Shown: positions 44,129-56,673, numbered from the stretch's first letter. The stretch: DNA of 64,000 nucleotides from Bromus sterilis (GCA_950022295.1 OX465598.1:173866001-173930000); one strand, 5' to 3'. Made by a program: numbers and translations. The notes: generated by a model from the letters alone, not told the origin.

Positions 44129-44583
44129 ATGCCTAGGTAATTATTTTACCACAGCAAAACAAAAGTCAGAAGAATAAAACAGAAACAAATTAGAAAAAAA
44201 AAGGAAAGGGGGGCAAAGAAGCCCAACCCACCCAGGCCGGCCCAGCCCAGCAGCCTTCTCGTCTTGTCTTCTTCCTCCCCGCCGAGCCAAGCTGCTCGGT
44301 GGAGGGCAGAGTGCGGCGACGATGCCACCGCGACGCGCTGGCTCTTCTAGCCCTCCCCTCTGCCCCAAAAAGCGCCACGCAGCTGCTCTTTCTTTCCCGC
44401 ACGCATTCCCCCTCTTCTGGATCATCTCCCCCCTCTCCCTTCGCCGTTTTGTTCGCCGCCCGAGCGCACGCGGGAGCACTGCCGTCGAGCCTGCGTGGCC
44501 GTTGTCCTCCTCGAGCTGCACCATGATGTCCAGGAGACTCCTCGACGACGCTTTCGTCTTCACGTGCGAGTGATCGAGCCGGC

Positions 44584-46930
44584 ATGCTCTACAGACGCTG
44601 CGCCCTTCGTCGTCTTCACCGCCGGCCGCCGACGAGCTCGAGCTCAAATTCACCGCGGTCAAGCACTCCGCAGCTCCGTCGTCTCCTCCATGCAACTCAC
44701 AGTGAGCTGCTCGTCCGTTTGACCCTATTCCCACCTCCTCCCGAGCCCTCTCGCGCAGTTCCGGCGAGGTCCGAGCCCAGCTGCCGTCGCTCGTCGACGT
44801 AGTCACGCCCAGAGCCCCTATTTGAACCCCCGTTGGCACCACGCAATGCGCGGCTTCGCGCTGAGCCCGGCAGTGCCCTCCAGAACCCTCCCCGTGCCCT
44901 TTTTCCCAAGTCCGGCGAACTCCCCGGCCAGTCTCCGGCGAACTCGCCATGAGAGCCCAAACCCTAATCCTAACCCCACCACTAATCCTAACCCATGGGC
45001 CACTGACCAGTGGGGCCAGGCCCCCTAATCCCTCTGCTTGTTTAAATTAACCACGCGTTTAACCCCTCTGAGACTTATAGATGGGTCCCAGCAGTCAGCC
45101 CCCCCCCCTGATGTCATAATGACATCATGCTGACGCAGTAAAGCTTTTTAAATCTTTTTAATAATTCCAGAATTTACAGAAAATGGCCAAAACTTCAATA
45201 AATCATAGAAAATTCATTTTAACTCCAAATTGGACAAATAATATGTCTAAAATTATCAGAAAAATACAAGGATTCTGAATATGCAATTTGTTTTCATGTT
45301 TGACTATTTTAAAATGGGTGAACAGTAGCATACATGCATATGGATCCTTTTCAAATTCAAATTTGGAGTGATTTTTGCAAATGATTTTGCAACACCCTTA
45401 ATTCCAATGAATTCATCCACACATTAGAGACATTACTTCAACTATACCACATCACTTCATGATCAACATTTTCAAATGAACTTTCATGCATTCAAATGCA
45501 TTTGAATTTCATCGATAAATCAAATGGAGTTTGAATTTGCATTTCAAATGCAATATACTCCTTTTAAATGGAATGCTCAACACATCAGTACCATGAACAT
45601 CACCATTACAATCTTATTCATGTGATTGTGCATTGTACATTATGTTGATCCTATGATTGTCATGTTGCTGATAGAAGTGGAGCCGGAATCCGAGATCACC
45701 CCCTTCGTTGAAGACCCCGTGACTGAACCTCGTCAGCAAGGCAAGCAAACCCCCATTGATCATGTCGATAAAATCCCACTTCCCTCTCATGTCTCGCTTA
45801 TGCATTGTTTAGGATGATCACCATGATAACGTTTCTATCGCATAGTTGAACCCATATCCTTTGCATGACCTATCATCTTGTCACAGTAGTAAGCAAACCA
45901 CAATCCTAGCAGATGTAGGAGTTGGTTGATATCATGTGGCCCCTGCAACTGTTACTGCTTATTGCATGCTTAGTGATACAATGAGGTTGCTTATGATGTG
46001 AGTCGGGATGATGATAAACATGGTGTTGATGAAAGTGAAATGTGTTGGTGAATCTACCCTAATACAAGGTGAACGATGAGAGGTTGTGTAGGAGTACATA
46101 GTGGGTTGTCTCATTGAACATCGCCTTAAGTCCGAGTTCTTGTGTGGTGATCCAAGAAGAAGAGTACAACCACACATTGGGCTCACTGACCCCTCTCATC
46201 CTAGTACCTCACCCCGTTCGAACCCCAAGAGTCGCAGTAGTTCGGAGTGCTGGTAGGGTTGTGGCACGGTCTGCGAAGTGGATGAACGGCTTTTCAAGAC
46301 CGGCTTGGGACCCTGCACACATCGTTTGAGGCTGTACTGGAACCTCGGCCGGACTTCCATACGGATCCCCCTCAGATAGGTGACTCTCTGGACTAGAACG
46401 GAGCTGTGGGCGAAGTGTTGTGGTGGCATCCTCGCTGTCACCTCTTGAACGGTGACATGCAAAAGGCGGTAACTGATGACACGTGTGTGTTGCGGTACAC
46501 CCCTGCAGGGTTAAAAAACTATTCGAATAGCCGCGTCCGCGGTTAAGGACTGCTTGGAAAGCTTAGCTTGATTATTAGACAACTTGAACTGGATACTTCT
46601 AAAACTCGCAAGATAAGCGTGAGTGCTATGGTGTGCTTCTCGTGGGGAACTCGAGGAAGTAACCATAGTGGTGTATTGGTTGGAGATGTATTGGACTCGT
46701 GTACGCTTCTTACCTCAAGTCTGGTACTCGTAGTTCAGGACTAGCCAAGTCAACGCTGGCACTTCTGCAAGTGAAACCCCACCTCCCTTTACCTTGATAC
46801 ATATGCATGAGTAGTATAGCTCCTATGTAAGTCTTGCTGAGTACGATTTTGTACTCACGTTTGCTTAATCTATGTTTTAGATGAACCCACCGACCCCGAT
46901 GGTGGCTTCTACCCGAAGCTCGAAGAATGA
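44584..46930 (+). CDS. Candidate spliced LTR micro-gene, Element 3 5' LTR (exons 44584-44701, 45675-45740, 46881-46930)
   Basis: Exon 1 frame (ATG 44584; an upstream start is possible) ends in phase 1 at CACA|GTGAGC. Exon 2 follows GCTGATAG, encodes an acidic segment with PFVEDPVTEPRQQ and ends in phase 1 at CAAG|GCAAGC, a GC donor. Exon 3 follows TATGTTTTAG, keeps the frame, encodes DEPTDPDGGFYPKLEE and stops at TGA 46928-46930. AATAAA follows about 200 bases later, so the exons sit between promoter and polyadenylation region of the LTR. No domain recognised. Splicing is inferred. Confidence 0.43.
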
Positions 46931-47125
46931 AGAATCAGACCAAGACCAAGCTAGTGTAGTCCCAGTCAGACGACTGGTTCCCTCGTGGAGGGCTTGTTTT
47001 TAGATAAGGCTTCTCTAAGCCATTTGTTAAACTTGTCTGTACTCAGACCTACTTTGCTTCCGCTTGTTTGTTGTAATGTTGGATCACATGCTTGTGATCT
47101 CTGTGTGCACTCTGTAAGAGTTATT

Positions 47126-47131
47126 AATAAA
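47126..47131 (+). terminator. Candidate polyadenylation signal, Element 3 5' LTR
   Basis: AATAAA in GTTATTAATAAAGATG, about 550 bases before the LTR end. The copy in the 3' LTR is at 60060-60065. Confidence 0.45.
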
Positions 47132-47678
47132 GATGTATACTTTGTAGAGAATTGCAATGATACCTGCTGTTCATACAAGGCATGTGTGCTGCGTGTATGT
47201 TTATAACATGCATGTCTTAGTATGGGTTTTTGAGACCTTAGTTGTGATCTGGCTGGCGGTCTTTTATACACCAAGTGGCCCTTAGATGTGCGCAGCTTGG
47301 GGCATCGCGATGCGATTGTTCGAGACTCTGTCTCGTGCACACTTTGATGTATGATCGAGCCCGCCCTAGACCCCGACTAAGTGATCGGGCTGGAGTAAGT
47401 CTATGTAAGGGTTATAATACAATCGATAGTATGGTTGAGGCGACTTGTCTATGAGTATGGGAGTTCACCACCCATATCATTTAGACTTGTGTCCGGACGA
47501 TGAGGACCCATTTCAGTTGATCATCCGGCCTGGATGGGATGCCCCTCACGTTCGATGCTTTCCGAGAACGTTCTGTGCTTGGCCTTGTCTGCTTAGACAA
47601 GTGGGTACGGTTCTCGGCTCTCCATATGATTGTGTTATAGCGAGGCTTGCATACGCTAACCTCGGGTCCTGACAGGCT

Positions 47679-47690
47679 TGGTATCAGAGC
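47679..47690 (+). other. Primer binding site, Element 3
   Basis: TGGTATCAGAGC four bases after the LTR end; complementary to initiator tRNA-Met. Confidence 0.9.
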
Positions 47691-47763
47691 AGGACTGACT
47701 GTAGGATTATCAGCCTTGGCCGAAGTCGAGTCTAACCTTCTATAGTTATATAGTTATTCTGGG

Positions 47764-47771
47764 TATATAAG
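47764..47771 (+). promoter_or_regulatory. TATA-like box downstream of the primer site, Element 3
   Basis: GGGTATATAAGGGAAC, 90 bases after the LTR end; same motif and position as in Elements 1 and 2. Confidence 0.4.
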
Positions 47772-50237
47772 GGAACAACGTAAGGCTTCTTTTTTTTCCC
47801 TTACCCTCTTTGTTCTGAGTTCTGAGTCACCCTCATCTTATTCTACGGGAAGATAGGACTAGGCTCACCTCTGTCTGATTAGAACATCTCGTTGATTGCC
47901 TCCTTATAGCCGTAGGATTGTTGTGGTTGTCCAGAGTCTCCGTGTTTTGATTTCCTTGAAGAAGTTCTGTCCAATTTCTTCGGGGTTGTTTCATTTTCCA
48001 TCCCAGTGTAACCGTTATGCTGCCGGATTTGTTCCGTGTTTCTTTGAGTCATTGCCTTCGCATTATTATCTGTTCCGCCAAATCATATCCTTTTATCCTT
48101 GCCTCCATCGTACAACCTGTTCTGATTGTTGATTTTTATCACACAGGATGTGAGGTGGAACTCATAGTGCTATTCTTCGGAATCGAGACCGTGATCGGAA
48201 TCGAAATGATGATGAACTTCCACCCCTGCCTTCTGCGGCGGAAATCATGATGGAAGCTGAGCGAAATAGACGTGATCAAAAACGCCTTCTGGAGCTTATC
48301 GAGCAGAATACCTCACGTCATTGCAATGTGGTTGTGAGCATTCAGGACTTCATCCTCCTCAAGCCACCGGTATTCCGATGTTCCTCTGAGCCCCTTGAAG
48401 CTGATGATTGGCTCCGTTCCATCGAGCGTAAGCTTGATACTGCACATGTTGCTCCCGATGACCGAGTTGTTTTCGCGGTATACTTCTTGGAAGGTGCTGC
48501 TCTTCAGTGGTGGGAGAACTATGTTGCAATGCAGCCAGATGGTCACGTACTGACTTGGCAGGAGTTCTGTGTTGCCTTTCGAGGGTACCACATTCTGGAT
48601 GAGTTGATGGAGCACAAGAAGGAAGTGTTTTGCAATATGAATCAAGGAGAGATGTCCATTCATGAGTATGTGAGGGAATTCAACCGTCTTTCTCGGTATG
48701 CCCAAGATGAGATCACCACCGATGCCAGAAAGCAGGTAAGGTTCCGTAAGGGAATTAGCCCCATCCTCCGTCATGATCTCAACCTCATCGAATTTTCCAC
48801 CTTTGAGGATTTAGTCAACAGATCCTTCAGAGCTGAGCATGGCAATGAAGTTTTCGAGAAATCTCGCAAGCATGCTCTTGAGTTTGCCCCTTCTTCCAGT
48901 TCACGTCCTCAGAAACGCATGATCTGGATTCCTAATAGTTTGATCCACCAAAACAACCCACCGAAGTCATCCCTTGTGCCGCCTCGTCCACCAGCTCCAC
49001 CAAACAACCCAGCTCCCCGCACTATCTTTGGAGCCTGCTTCAGATGTGGCCAGCCTGGTCACTATTCTCGTGAGTGCCCCGTCAACCAAAATGCTCCACC
49101 CCATGCCAAAGGAAAACCCACTGTTCGTGCCAAACCACCTCCGAAGGTTCCCACCGCTAAGCCATCCACCTCAGAAAATCTTGGACGTGTGAACCAAATC
49201 TCAGCTGAGGAAACTGATAGTATTTCTGACGTCATTCTTGGTACGCTCCCAATCAATTTTGTTCCCACTTCTGTTCTTTTTGACCCAAGAGCATCTCACT
49301 CATTCATGTCGGAGAGTTATGTACTTCGGCATGATGTATCCTTTGAAGAAATGTTCACCCCTATGATCATTCAAACTCCTGGTTCCAAGTGGCAAACTAA
49401 TAGAGTAAGCCATGGCAATCAAATTGCAATTGAGGGTTTAGTATTCCTTGCTTCACTCATAGCCCTCAAGTCTTCCGACATTGATGTCATCCTTGGTATG
49501 GATTGGTTATCAAGACAACATGCTTTTCTTGATTGTAAAGCCAAGTCAGTTAGACTTACACATCGTTCAGGCCAGACAATAGCTTACTCCTGACCCAGAA
49601 CAAGAACCCAGGTGCATTCTTTGAATGTGCTTCCCCTTCCCGACCTTGAAGATGTTCCGGTGGTTCGTGACTTCCCGGATGTCTTTCCTGAAGAGCTGCC
49701 GGGAATGCCACCCGACAGATGTGTAGAGTTCATTGTAGATCTTGCCCCAGGAACCGCACCAATTTCTAGACGCACATACAAAATGGCTCCACGTGAGTTA
49801 GCTGAGCTTAAAACCCAACTGGAAGCTTTGTTGGAAAAAGGCTTCATCCGCCCTAGCTCATCGCCATGGGGTTTCCCCGTTCTGTTCGTAACGAAGAAAG
49901 ATGGAACAGAAAGGATGTGCGTAGAATATTTCCCGCTAAATCTAGCGACGATAAAGAACAAGTACCCATTGCCCAGGATCAATGATCTTTATGATCAACT
50001 TGCAGGATCCTCTGTCTTCTCCAAGATGGATTTGAGATTAGGTTATCATCAAATCAAGATCTGAAACGAGGACATTCCCAAAACGGCTTTTACTACTCGT
50101 TATGGTCTTTACGAGTACACCGTCATGTCCTTTTGTTTAACCAATGCCCCCGCCACTTTCTCACGCATGATGAATTCGATCTTCATGGAGTATTTGGACC
50201 AGTTCGTCGTGGTTTACCTCGATGACATCCTTATATA

Positions 50238-50242
50238 CTCGA
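50238..50242. repeat. Target-site duplication CTCGA, left copy (solo LTR)
   Basis: Identical to 54342-54346. Excision would restore the RT sequence ILIYS followed by KNEE. Confidence 0.93.
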
Positions 50243-53200
50243 TGTCAGAACCCTCTGTTAGGTATGTGCTAGGGTTAGCTAGTGCCTTTGCATCATGTCA
50301 AAATTTCAAAAAGAAATCTTGGAAATCAAATTCAAAATCAAAATGGGAGAAGGAACAACCCCCAGATGAATTAATTCAAAAGGCCAGATAAAAATCTTTT
50401 CCAAAAATTCATGTTCGAGTTTTGAAAAGTCTTATAAATGAGTATGATCACATATCAAGTGATGTGGGACCCACCCCATGCTCATAGATTTTTCAAATAT
50501 TCAAACAGTACCTTGGAATTAATGAAATACCCCTTTTTGATTTAAAATTCAAATCATTTGAATTTTAAAAATGTTGAAAGTTTATGAGTGGCTTGTCCAT
50601 ATTATTATGAGGCCATGTAAAAGTTTTCAGCATTTAATAAAATGGTTAGCTATTTATTTTAGCTAAACAGAACAAATTACAGAAAAACAGAAAGGAAAGA
50701 TTAAACAGAAAAGGGAAAAACCTTACCTGGCGCCCAGGCGAAGACGGCCCACCCAGCCCAGCCGGCCCACCAGGGGCAGGGGAGGCTTCTTCCCCACCCC
50801 GCGCCTCCAAGCTGCTCGGTGGAATGCCACCGAGCCAGCCGTGGACGCCACGTCGCCGCCTAGAGCTTCTAGGCCTCCCCGTGGCCCCTTCTCGCGCCTG
50901 GAGACGCCTCTGTCCCGTCCTGATCCATTCCTCCCCTCCAGCGCGACTCCTTCCTCCTCCTTCGCCGATTTCTTCCTCCACCGGAGAGCGCCGCCGCTCG
51001 CCGTCGCAAGAACTCGTGGCCATCGACGTCAAGGAGTCAAGCCAAGGTGTCCAATCGCTTCGCCGTCGTCGTCTTCATCGAACTGCAGAAGGAATCGGAG
51101 CCGGACCCCTCCCCGAGCTCGCTAGCTTCATCGTCTTCATCGCCGGCCGCCGTGGATCGAGTTCGAATTCCGGCAACTCCAGCGCCTCCCCGAGCAAGCC
51201 ACCACTCCAGACAGTTTCAGGGTGAGCTTGTGAACGAAAACCCTCACCTTTCCCCCTCCTTTACTCGCTCTAGCCGGATCCGCCATGGATGCCGAGGCAC
51301 TTCGCCGCCATGGACGAGCTCGAGGTCGCCCCTGTGCCCCTTCAACTCAGCCAGCGCGTGCGTTTGGCTCCTGAGCATGATAGCTTTCGAACGCGAGTGA
51401 TTTCAGCCCGATCCGTGCATGGTAGCGTCGTCTACGACTTCGCCGTGGTTCTGTTGCCGCCAGAGTCGTCGCCGTCGTCGATTCCGAGCACCCCGCGAAC
51501 CCCCGATGCCTCCAGAAGACGCGGGAGACCCCCAGGAGCAAGTTGGTGCCCTCCGTTTCCCTTCCCATGGCCCCTAGCTCATTCCGGCGAGTCGCCGCCG
51601 TGGCTCCAGTCGCCGGTGTCAAGCCGCCGGTGGGTTAGCCACTAATCACCCAGTTAGTGACCCCCTGGGTCACTGACCAGTGGGCCCAGTGGCTTAATTA
51701 AGCCACTGGATTAATTTAACCCACGGGTTAAGTTAACCCAGCCACTGACAGGGTGGCCCCACATGTCAGTCCCCCCCCTGACGCCAGCCTGACGTCAACC
51801 TGACGCAGTAAATCATTTAGTTGAATTTCCAGAAAAGAAAAATGGTTTAAATAATTCCAGAAAATCCAGAAAATACCCCAAACTTTGGAAATTCGTAGAA
51901 AATTCATATTAACTCCAAATTGGACAAATAATATATGAAAAATGATCAGGAGAAAATTATCTTTCCAAATATGCAACTTTCAACTCTGTTTGAGTTGAAT
52001 TTAAAATGGGACCAGTAGCATATGTCATTTGGTTTATTTGAATTTATTTCAAATTCAAATCAATTGAGTTTGCAACTTGGACCATGGATTTAAGCTATAC
52101 TTCAACCACACTTCAGAGGCATATCATAAACATTTGAAGTTGATTCAAAATGATCAAACTATATCACATATAACTTGGTTAATGTTGAATTCAAATGTGG
52201 AGTTTGAATTTGCATTTTAAATGCAATATATTCCACTTAAATGGAATTGCCTCACACATCAAAACTTATACTTCAAGCTTTAACATTCAATCATGTGCTT
52301 GAGCATTGCATTCATATTGATTGCTACTTCGTGCTTTGTTTGTCGAGTAGAGGTGGAACCGGAGCAAGAGGTCACCCCCTTCGCTGAAGATCCAGAGCCC
52401 GAACCTCGTCAGCAAGGAAAGCAAAACCCCATTGATCATGTCGATAAAATCCCACTTCCCTCTCATGTCTCGCTTATGCATTGTTTAGGATGATCACCAT
52501 GCTTCGTTTCTACCGCATAGATGAACCCATTCCTTTGCATGACCTATCATTTTGTCACAGTAGTAAGCAAACCACAATCCTAGCAACTGTAGGAGTTGTT
52601 TGATATCATGTGGCCCCTGCAAATGTTACCGCTTATTGCATGCTTAGTATGATACCATGTTGTTACTGTGATGTGAGTCGGGATGGTAATGATCATGTGG
52701 ATGATGGTTGAAAAGTGTTGGTGAATCGACCCTAATACAAGGTGAACGATGAGAGGCTGTGTAGGAGTACACGGTGGGTTGTCTCGTTGAACACCGCCCT
52801 AAGTCCGAGTTCTTGTGTGGTGATCCAAGATGAAGAGTACAACCACACATTGGGCTCACTGACCCCTCTCAACTTACTAACTCATCCCTTTCGATGTCCA
52901 GATGTCGCAACAGTTCGGAGTTCTGGTAGGCTTGTGGCCTGGATGCTAAGTGAGAGAACGGCTCATCCGAGACCGGCTTATGCACCACGCACACATCACT
53001 TGGGTCCACTTCGGTAAACCGGCCGGGTTCACGATTGTGGTAACCAACCCAAGTAGGCGGCTTTCTTGGACTAGATAGGCTATGAGGTAACAGTTGTGGT
53101 GAGCATCCTCGCTGGCACCCCTTCAATGGTGTCGAGATCAAAGGCGGTAAATGATGGTCATGTGTGTGTAGCGGTACACCCTTGCAAGGTTAACAAAACT

Positions 53201-54341
53201 ATTCGAATAGCCGCGTCCGCGGTTATGGACTTCTTGGAAAGCTTAGCTTGATTATTAAATAACTTGAACCGGATACTTCTAAAACACACCAAGATAAGTG
53301 TGAGTGCTATGGCGTGCTTTCTCGTGGGGAAGTCGAGGAAGACACCATAGTGGTGTATTGGTTGGAGAAAGTAGTGGACTCGTGTACGCTTCTTACCTCA
53401 AGTCTAGTACTCGTAGTTCAGGATTAGCCAAGTCGAAGCTGGCATTTCTGCAAGTGAACCCCACCTCCTTTTACCTTGACACATGTGCATGAGTAGTATA
53501 GCTCCTATGTAAGTCTTGCTGAGTACGCCTTTGTACTCACGTTTGCTTAATCTATGTTTTAGATGACGCCACTGACCCCGAAGGTGGCTTCTTCATCGAG
53601 CTGGACGACTGAAGTTAAGCTAGTCTAGTCCCAGTCAGCAGACTGGTTCCCTCGTGGAGGGCTTTATGTTTGAATAAGGCTTCTTAAGCCAATTTGTTAA
53701 ACTTGTCTGTACTCAGACATAATTTGCTTCCGCTTTATGTTGTAATGTTGGATCACATGTATGTGATCTCTGTGTGTACTCTATAAGAGTTATATATAAA
53801 ATGTACACTTTGTAGAGAATTGCAATGGTACCTGCTGTTCATACAAGGCATGTGTGCTGCGTGTATGTTTATAACATGCATGTCTTTGTATGGGTTTTCG
53901 AGACCTTAGTTGTGTTCTGGCTGGCGGTCTTTCATACACCAAGTGGCCCTTAGATGTGCGCAGCTTGGGGCATCACGATGCGATTGTCCGAGACTCCGTC
54001 TCGTGCACACTTTGTGGTATGATCGAGCCCGCCCTAGACCCCGACTAAGTGATTGGGCTGGAGTAAGACTATGTAAGAGTTTTGAGATAGTCGATAGTAT
54101 GGTTGAGGCGACTTGTCTTTGAATATGGGAGTTCACCACCCATATCATTAGACTTGTGTGCGGACGATGAGGACCCATCACAGTTGATCATCCGGCCTGG
54201 ATGGGATGCCCCTCACGTACGATGCTTTCCGAGAATGTTCAGTGCTTGGCCTTGTCTGCTTAGACAAGTGGGTGCGGTTCTCGGCTCTCCATATGACTAT
54301 GTCTTAACTGTACTTGCATACGCTAACCCCGGGTCCCGACA
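50243..54341 (+). mobile_element. Solo LTR, type A/B family, 4099 bp, inside Element 3 RT
   Basis: Starts TGTCAGAACCCTCTGTTAGG and ends GGGTCCCGACA with the type B terminus (ACTGTACTTGCATACG). No internal region and a perfect target-site duplication, so it is the product of LTR-LTR recombination of a complete element. GC-rich zone about 50700-51640. Its last ~240 bases form an open frame continuing into RT. Confidence 0.93.
51047..53612 (+). CDS. Candidate spliced LTR micro-gene, solo LTR (exons 51047-51221, 52351-52416, 53563-53612)
   Basis: Exon 1 (ATG 51047; FIELQKESEPDPSPSS) ends in phase 1 at CAGG|GTGAGC. Exon 2 after CGAGTAG encodes PFAEDPEPEPRQQ and ends at AAG, but the donor here reads GAAAGC instead of GCAAGC, so this copy is probably unspliceable. 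Exon 3 after TTTTAG is in frame and encodes DDATDPEGGFFIELDD before TGA 53610-53612. Splicing is inferred. Confidence 0.38.
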
Positions 54342-54346
54342 CTCGA
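54342..54346. repeat. Target-site duplication CTCGA, right copy (solo LTR)
   Basis: Identical to 50238-50242. Confidence 0.93.
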
Positions 54347-56673
54347 AGAACGAAGAAGATCATGCCGAACACCTAAGGCTGGTATTGATGAAACTTAGAG
54401 AGCATCGCCTGTATGCTAAATTCTCCAAGTGTGAATTTTGGCTACCAGAAGTGACCTACTTAGGCCACATGATTTCTGCAAAAGGCATTGCTGTGAATCC
54501 CGAGAGAGTTCAGGCCGTCCTTGACTGGACTCCACCTGAATCGGTTAAGCAAGTTAGGAGTTTTCTTGGCCTAGCCAGCTATTGCCGTCGCTTCGTCGAG
54601 AACTTTTCTAAAGTTGCAAAGCCTCTAACTGAACTCCTCAAGAAAGATAAGAAATTCCTATGGACTCCCAAGTGCGAGGAAAGATTTCAAGAGCTAAAAA
54701 GAAGATTGACTTCTGCACCCGTACTTGCACCTCCAGACACTAAAAAGGATTTCGAGATCTATTGTGACGCATCACGGCAAGGGTTAGGATGCATACTTAT
54801 GCAAGATAGACATGTGGTAGCTTATGTTTCACGCCAGTTGCAGCCACATGAAGAGAACTATCCTACCCACGATCTTGAACTCGCTGCCGTAGTTCATGCC
54901 CTAACAACTTGGCGACATTTCCTCCTTGGTAATCGTTGTGAGATCTTTTCCGACCACCAAAGCCTCAAATACATTTTCTCCCAGCCAGATCTTAATCTCA
55001 GGAAAATACGCTGGATTGAGTTGATAAAAGATTACGACGTAGTAATTTCTTACACCCCAGGCAAAGCCAATGGCATGGCTGATGCACTAAGTCGTAAGTC
55101 GTACTATAACAACCTCATGTTACAGCAGTATCAACCACTTCTTCATGAGGAATTTCGAAAGCTTAATCTTGAGATTGTTCCTCGTGGATCTCTTTTCAAC
55201 TTGGTGGCGAAACCAACCCTTGAGGATCAAATCATAGTTTCCCAAAGACGTGCATGAGGTGTACGCCGGATCAAGGAGAACATTGCTAGCGGAGTTGCTA
55301 AATGTTTCTCCACAGATAGCAAGGGAACGGTATTCTTTGGAAATCGTTTGGTAGTACCTAAGAATAGGGAACTAAGGCAACTCATCCTCAAAGAAGCCCA
55401 TGACACACCCCTCTCGATTCATCCCGGTAGCACAAAAATGTATCGAGATCTACGCCAGAGATTTTGGTGGACTAGGATGAAGAGAGACATTGCTCAATTT
55501 GTTGCCGAATGTGATGTTTGTCGTCGCATTAAGGCAGAACATCAAAGACCTGCTGGTACACTTCAACCTTTGTCTATTCCAGAGTGGAAATGGGAAAAAG
55601 TCGGTATGGACTTCATCACCGGCTTTCCAAAAACCCAGAAAGGAAACGATGCCATCTTCATTGTCATAGATAGGCTTTCCAAAGTTGCTCACTTCCTTCC
55701 AGTTCGCGAGTCTATAACTGCTAGCCAGTTAGCGGACTTGTACATCTCTAGAATTGTGTCCCTTCACGGTGTTCCTTTGGAAATCAATTCTGATCGTGGT
55801 AACCTTTTCACCTCTAGATTTTGGGGAAGCTTCCAACATGCTATGGGAACTCATCTCTCCTTTAGTACAGCTTTCCATCCTCAATCTAGCGATCAAGTCG
55901 AAAGGGTTAATCAAATCTTGGAAGACATGCTCAGAGCTTGTGTTATCTCATTCGGAAAGAATTGGGAGAAATCTCTTCCATTCGCCGAATTTGCTTATAA
56001 CAATAGTTTTCAATCTAGTCTGAACATGGCTCCTTTTGAACTCCTTTATGGACGACGATGTCGGACACCTTTAAACTGGTCAGAAACCGGTGAAAGACAA
56101 TTCTTTGGACCGGATATGATCAAGGAAGCAGAAGAGCAAGTTCGAATTGTTCGTGATCAATTGAAAGCAGCCCAGTCTCGTCAGAAAAGCTACTATGATC
56201 GTCATCATAGGCAAGAAAGCTACAATCTGGATGAGAAGGCTTACCTTCGGGTTACTCCTCTGAAGGGAACCCAAAGATTCGGTATCAAAGGCAAATTGGC
56301 CCCACGTTACATCGGACCTTTCCGCATTCTTGCTAAACGTGGAGAAGTTGCCTACCAACTTGAACTACCCCCGCACCTTTCCCGAGTACATGATGTATTC
56401 CATGTGTCACAACTCAGGCGTTGCTTCAAGGACCCCATCCGCGAAGTTGACCATGAAACGCTTGATCTCGAAGATGACCTTTCTTATCGAGAATACCCTA
56501 TTCGTATTCTTGATTCTGCAGAGCATGTAACTCGCCGAAAGAAGATCAAGTTTCTGAAAGTTCAGTGGTCGCATCACTCAGAGAAAGAAGCCACGTGGGA
56601 AAGAGAAGACCGTCTCAATGCCGAGTACCCCTCCTTCCTCCCGCAGAGTTCTGAATCTCGGGACGAGATTCTT

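Larger units (their letters stand above)
43752..47674 (+). repeat. 5' LTR of Element 3 (3923 bp)
   Basis: Starts TGTCACAACCCGAAGTTAGG and ends CTCGGGTCCTGACA. The first half resembles the E LTR. The last ~0.7 kb closely matches type A (antisense of 1243-1930), so the LTR is a mosaic of families. GC-rich zone 44210-44950; AATAAA at 47126-47131 near the 3' end. Confidence 0.92.
47675..48147 (+). other. Leader of Element 3
   Basis: Primer site, shared motif GGCCGAAGTCGAGTCT (47718-47733), TATA-like TATATAAG (47764-47771), a T-rich run and then about 350 bases without a credible ORF. There is no room for the accessory ORF seen in Elements 1 and 2. Confidence 0.65.
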
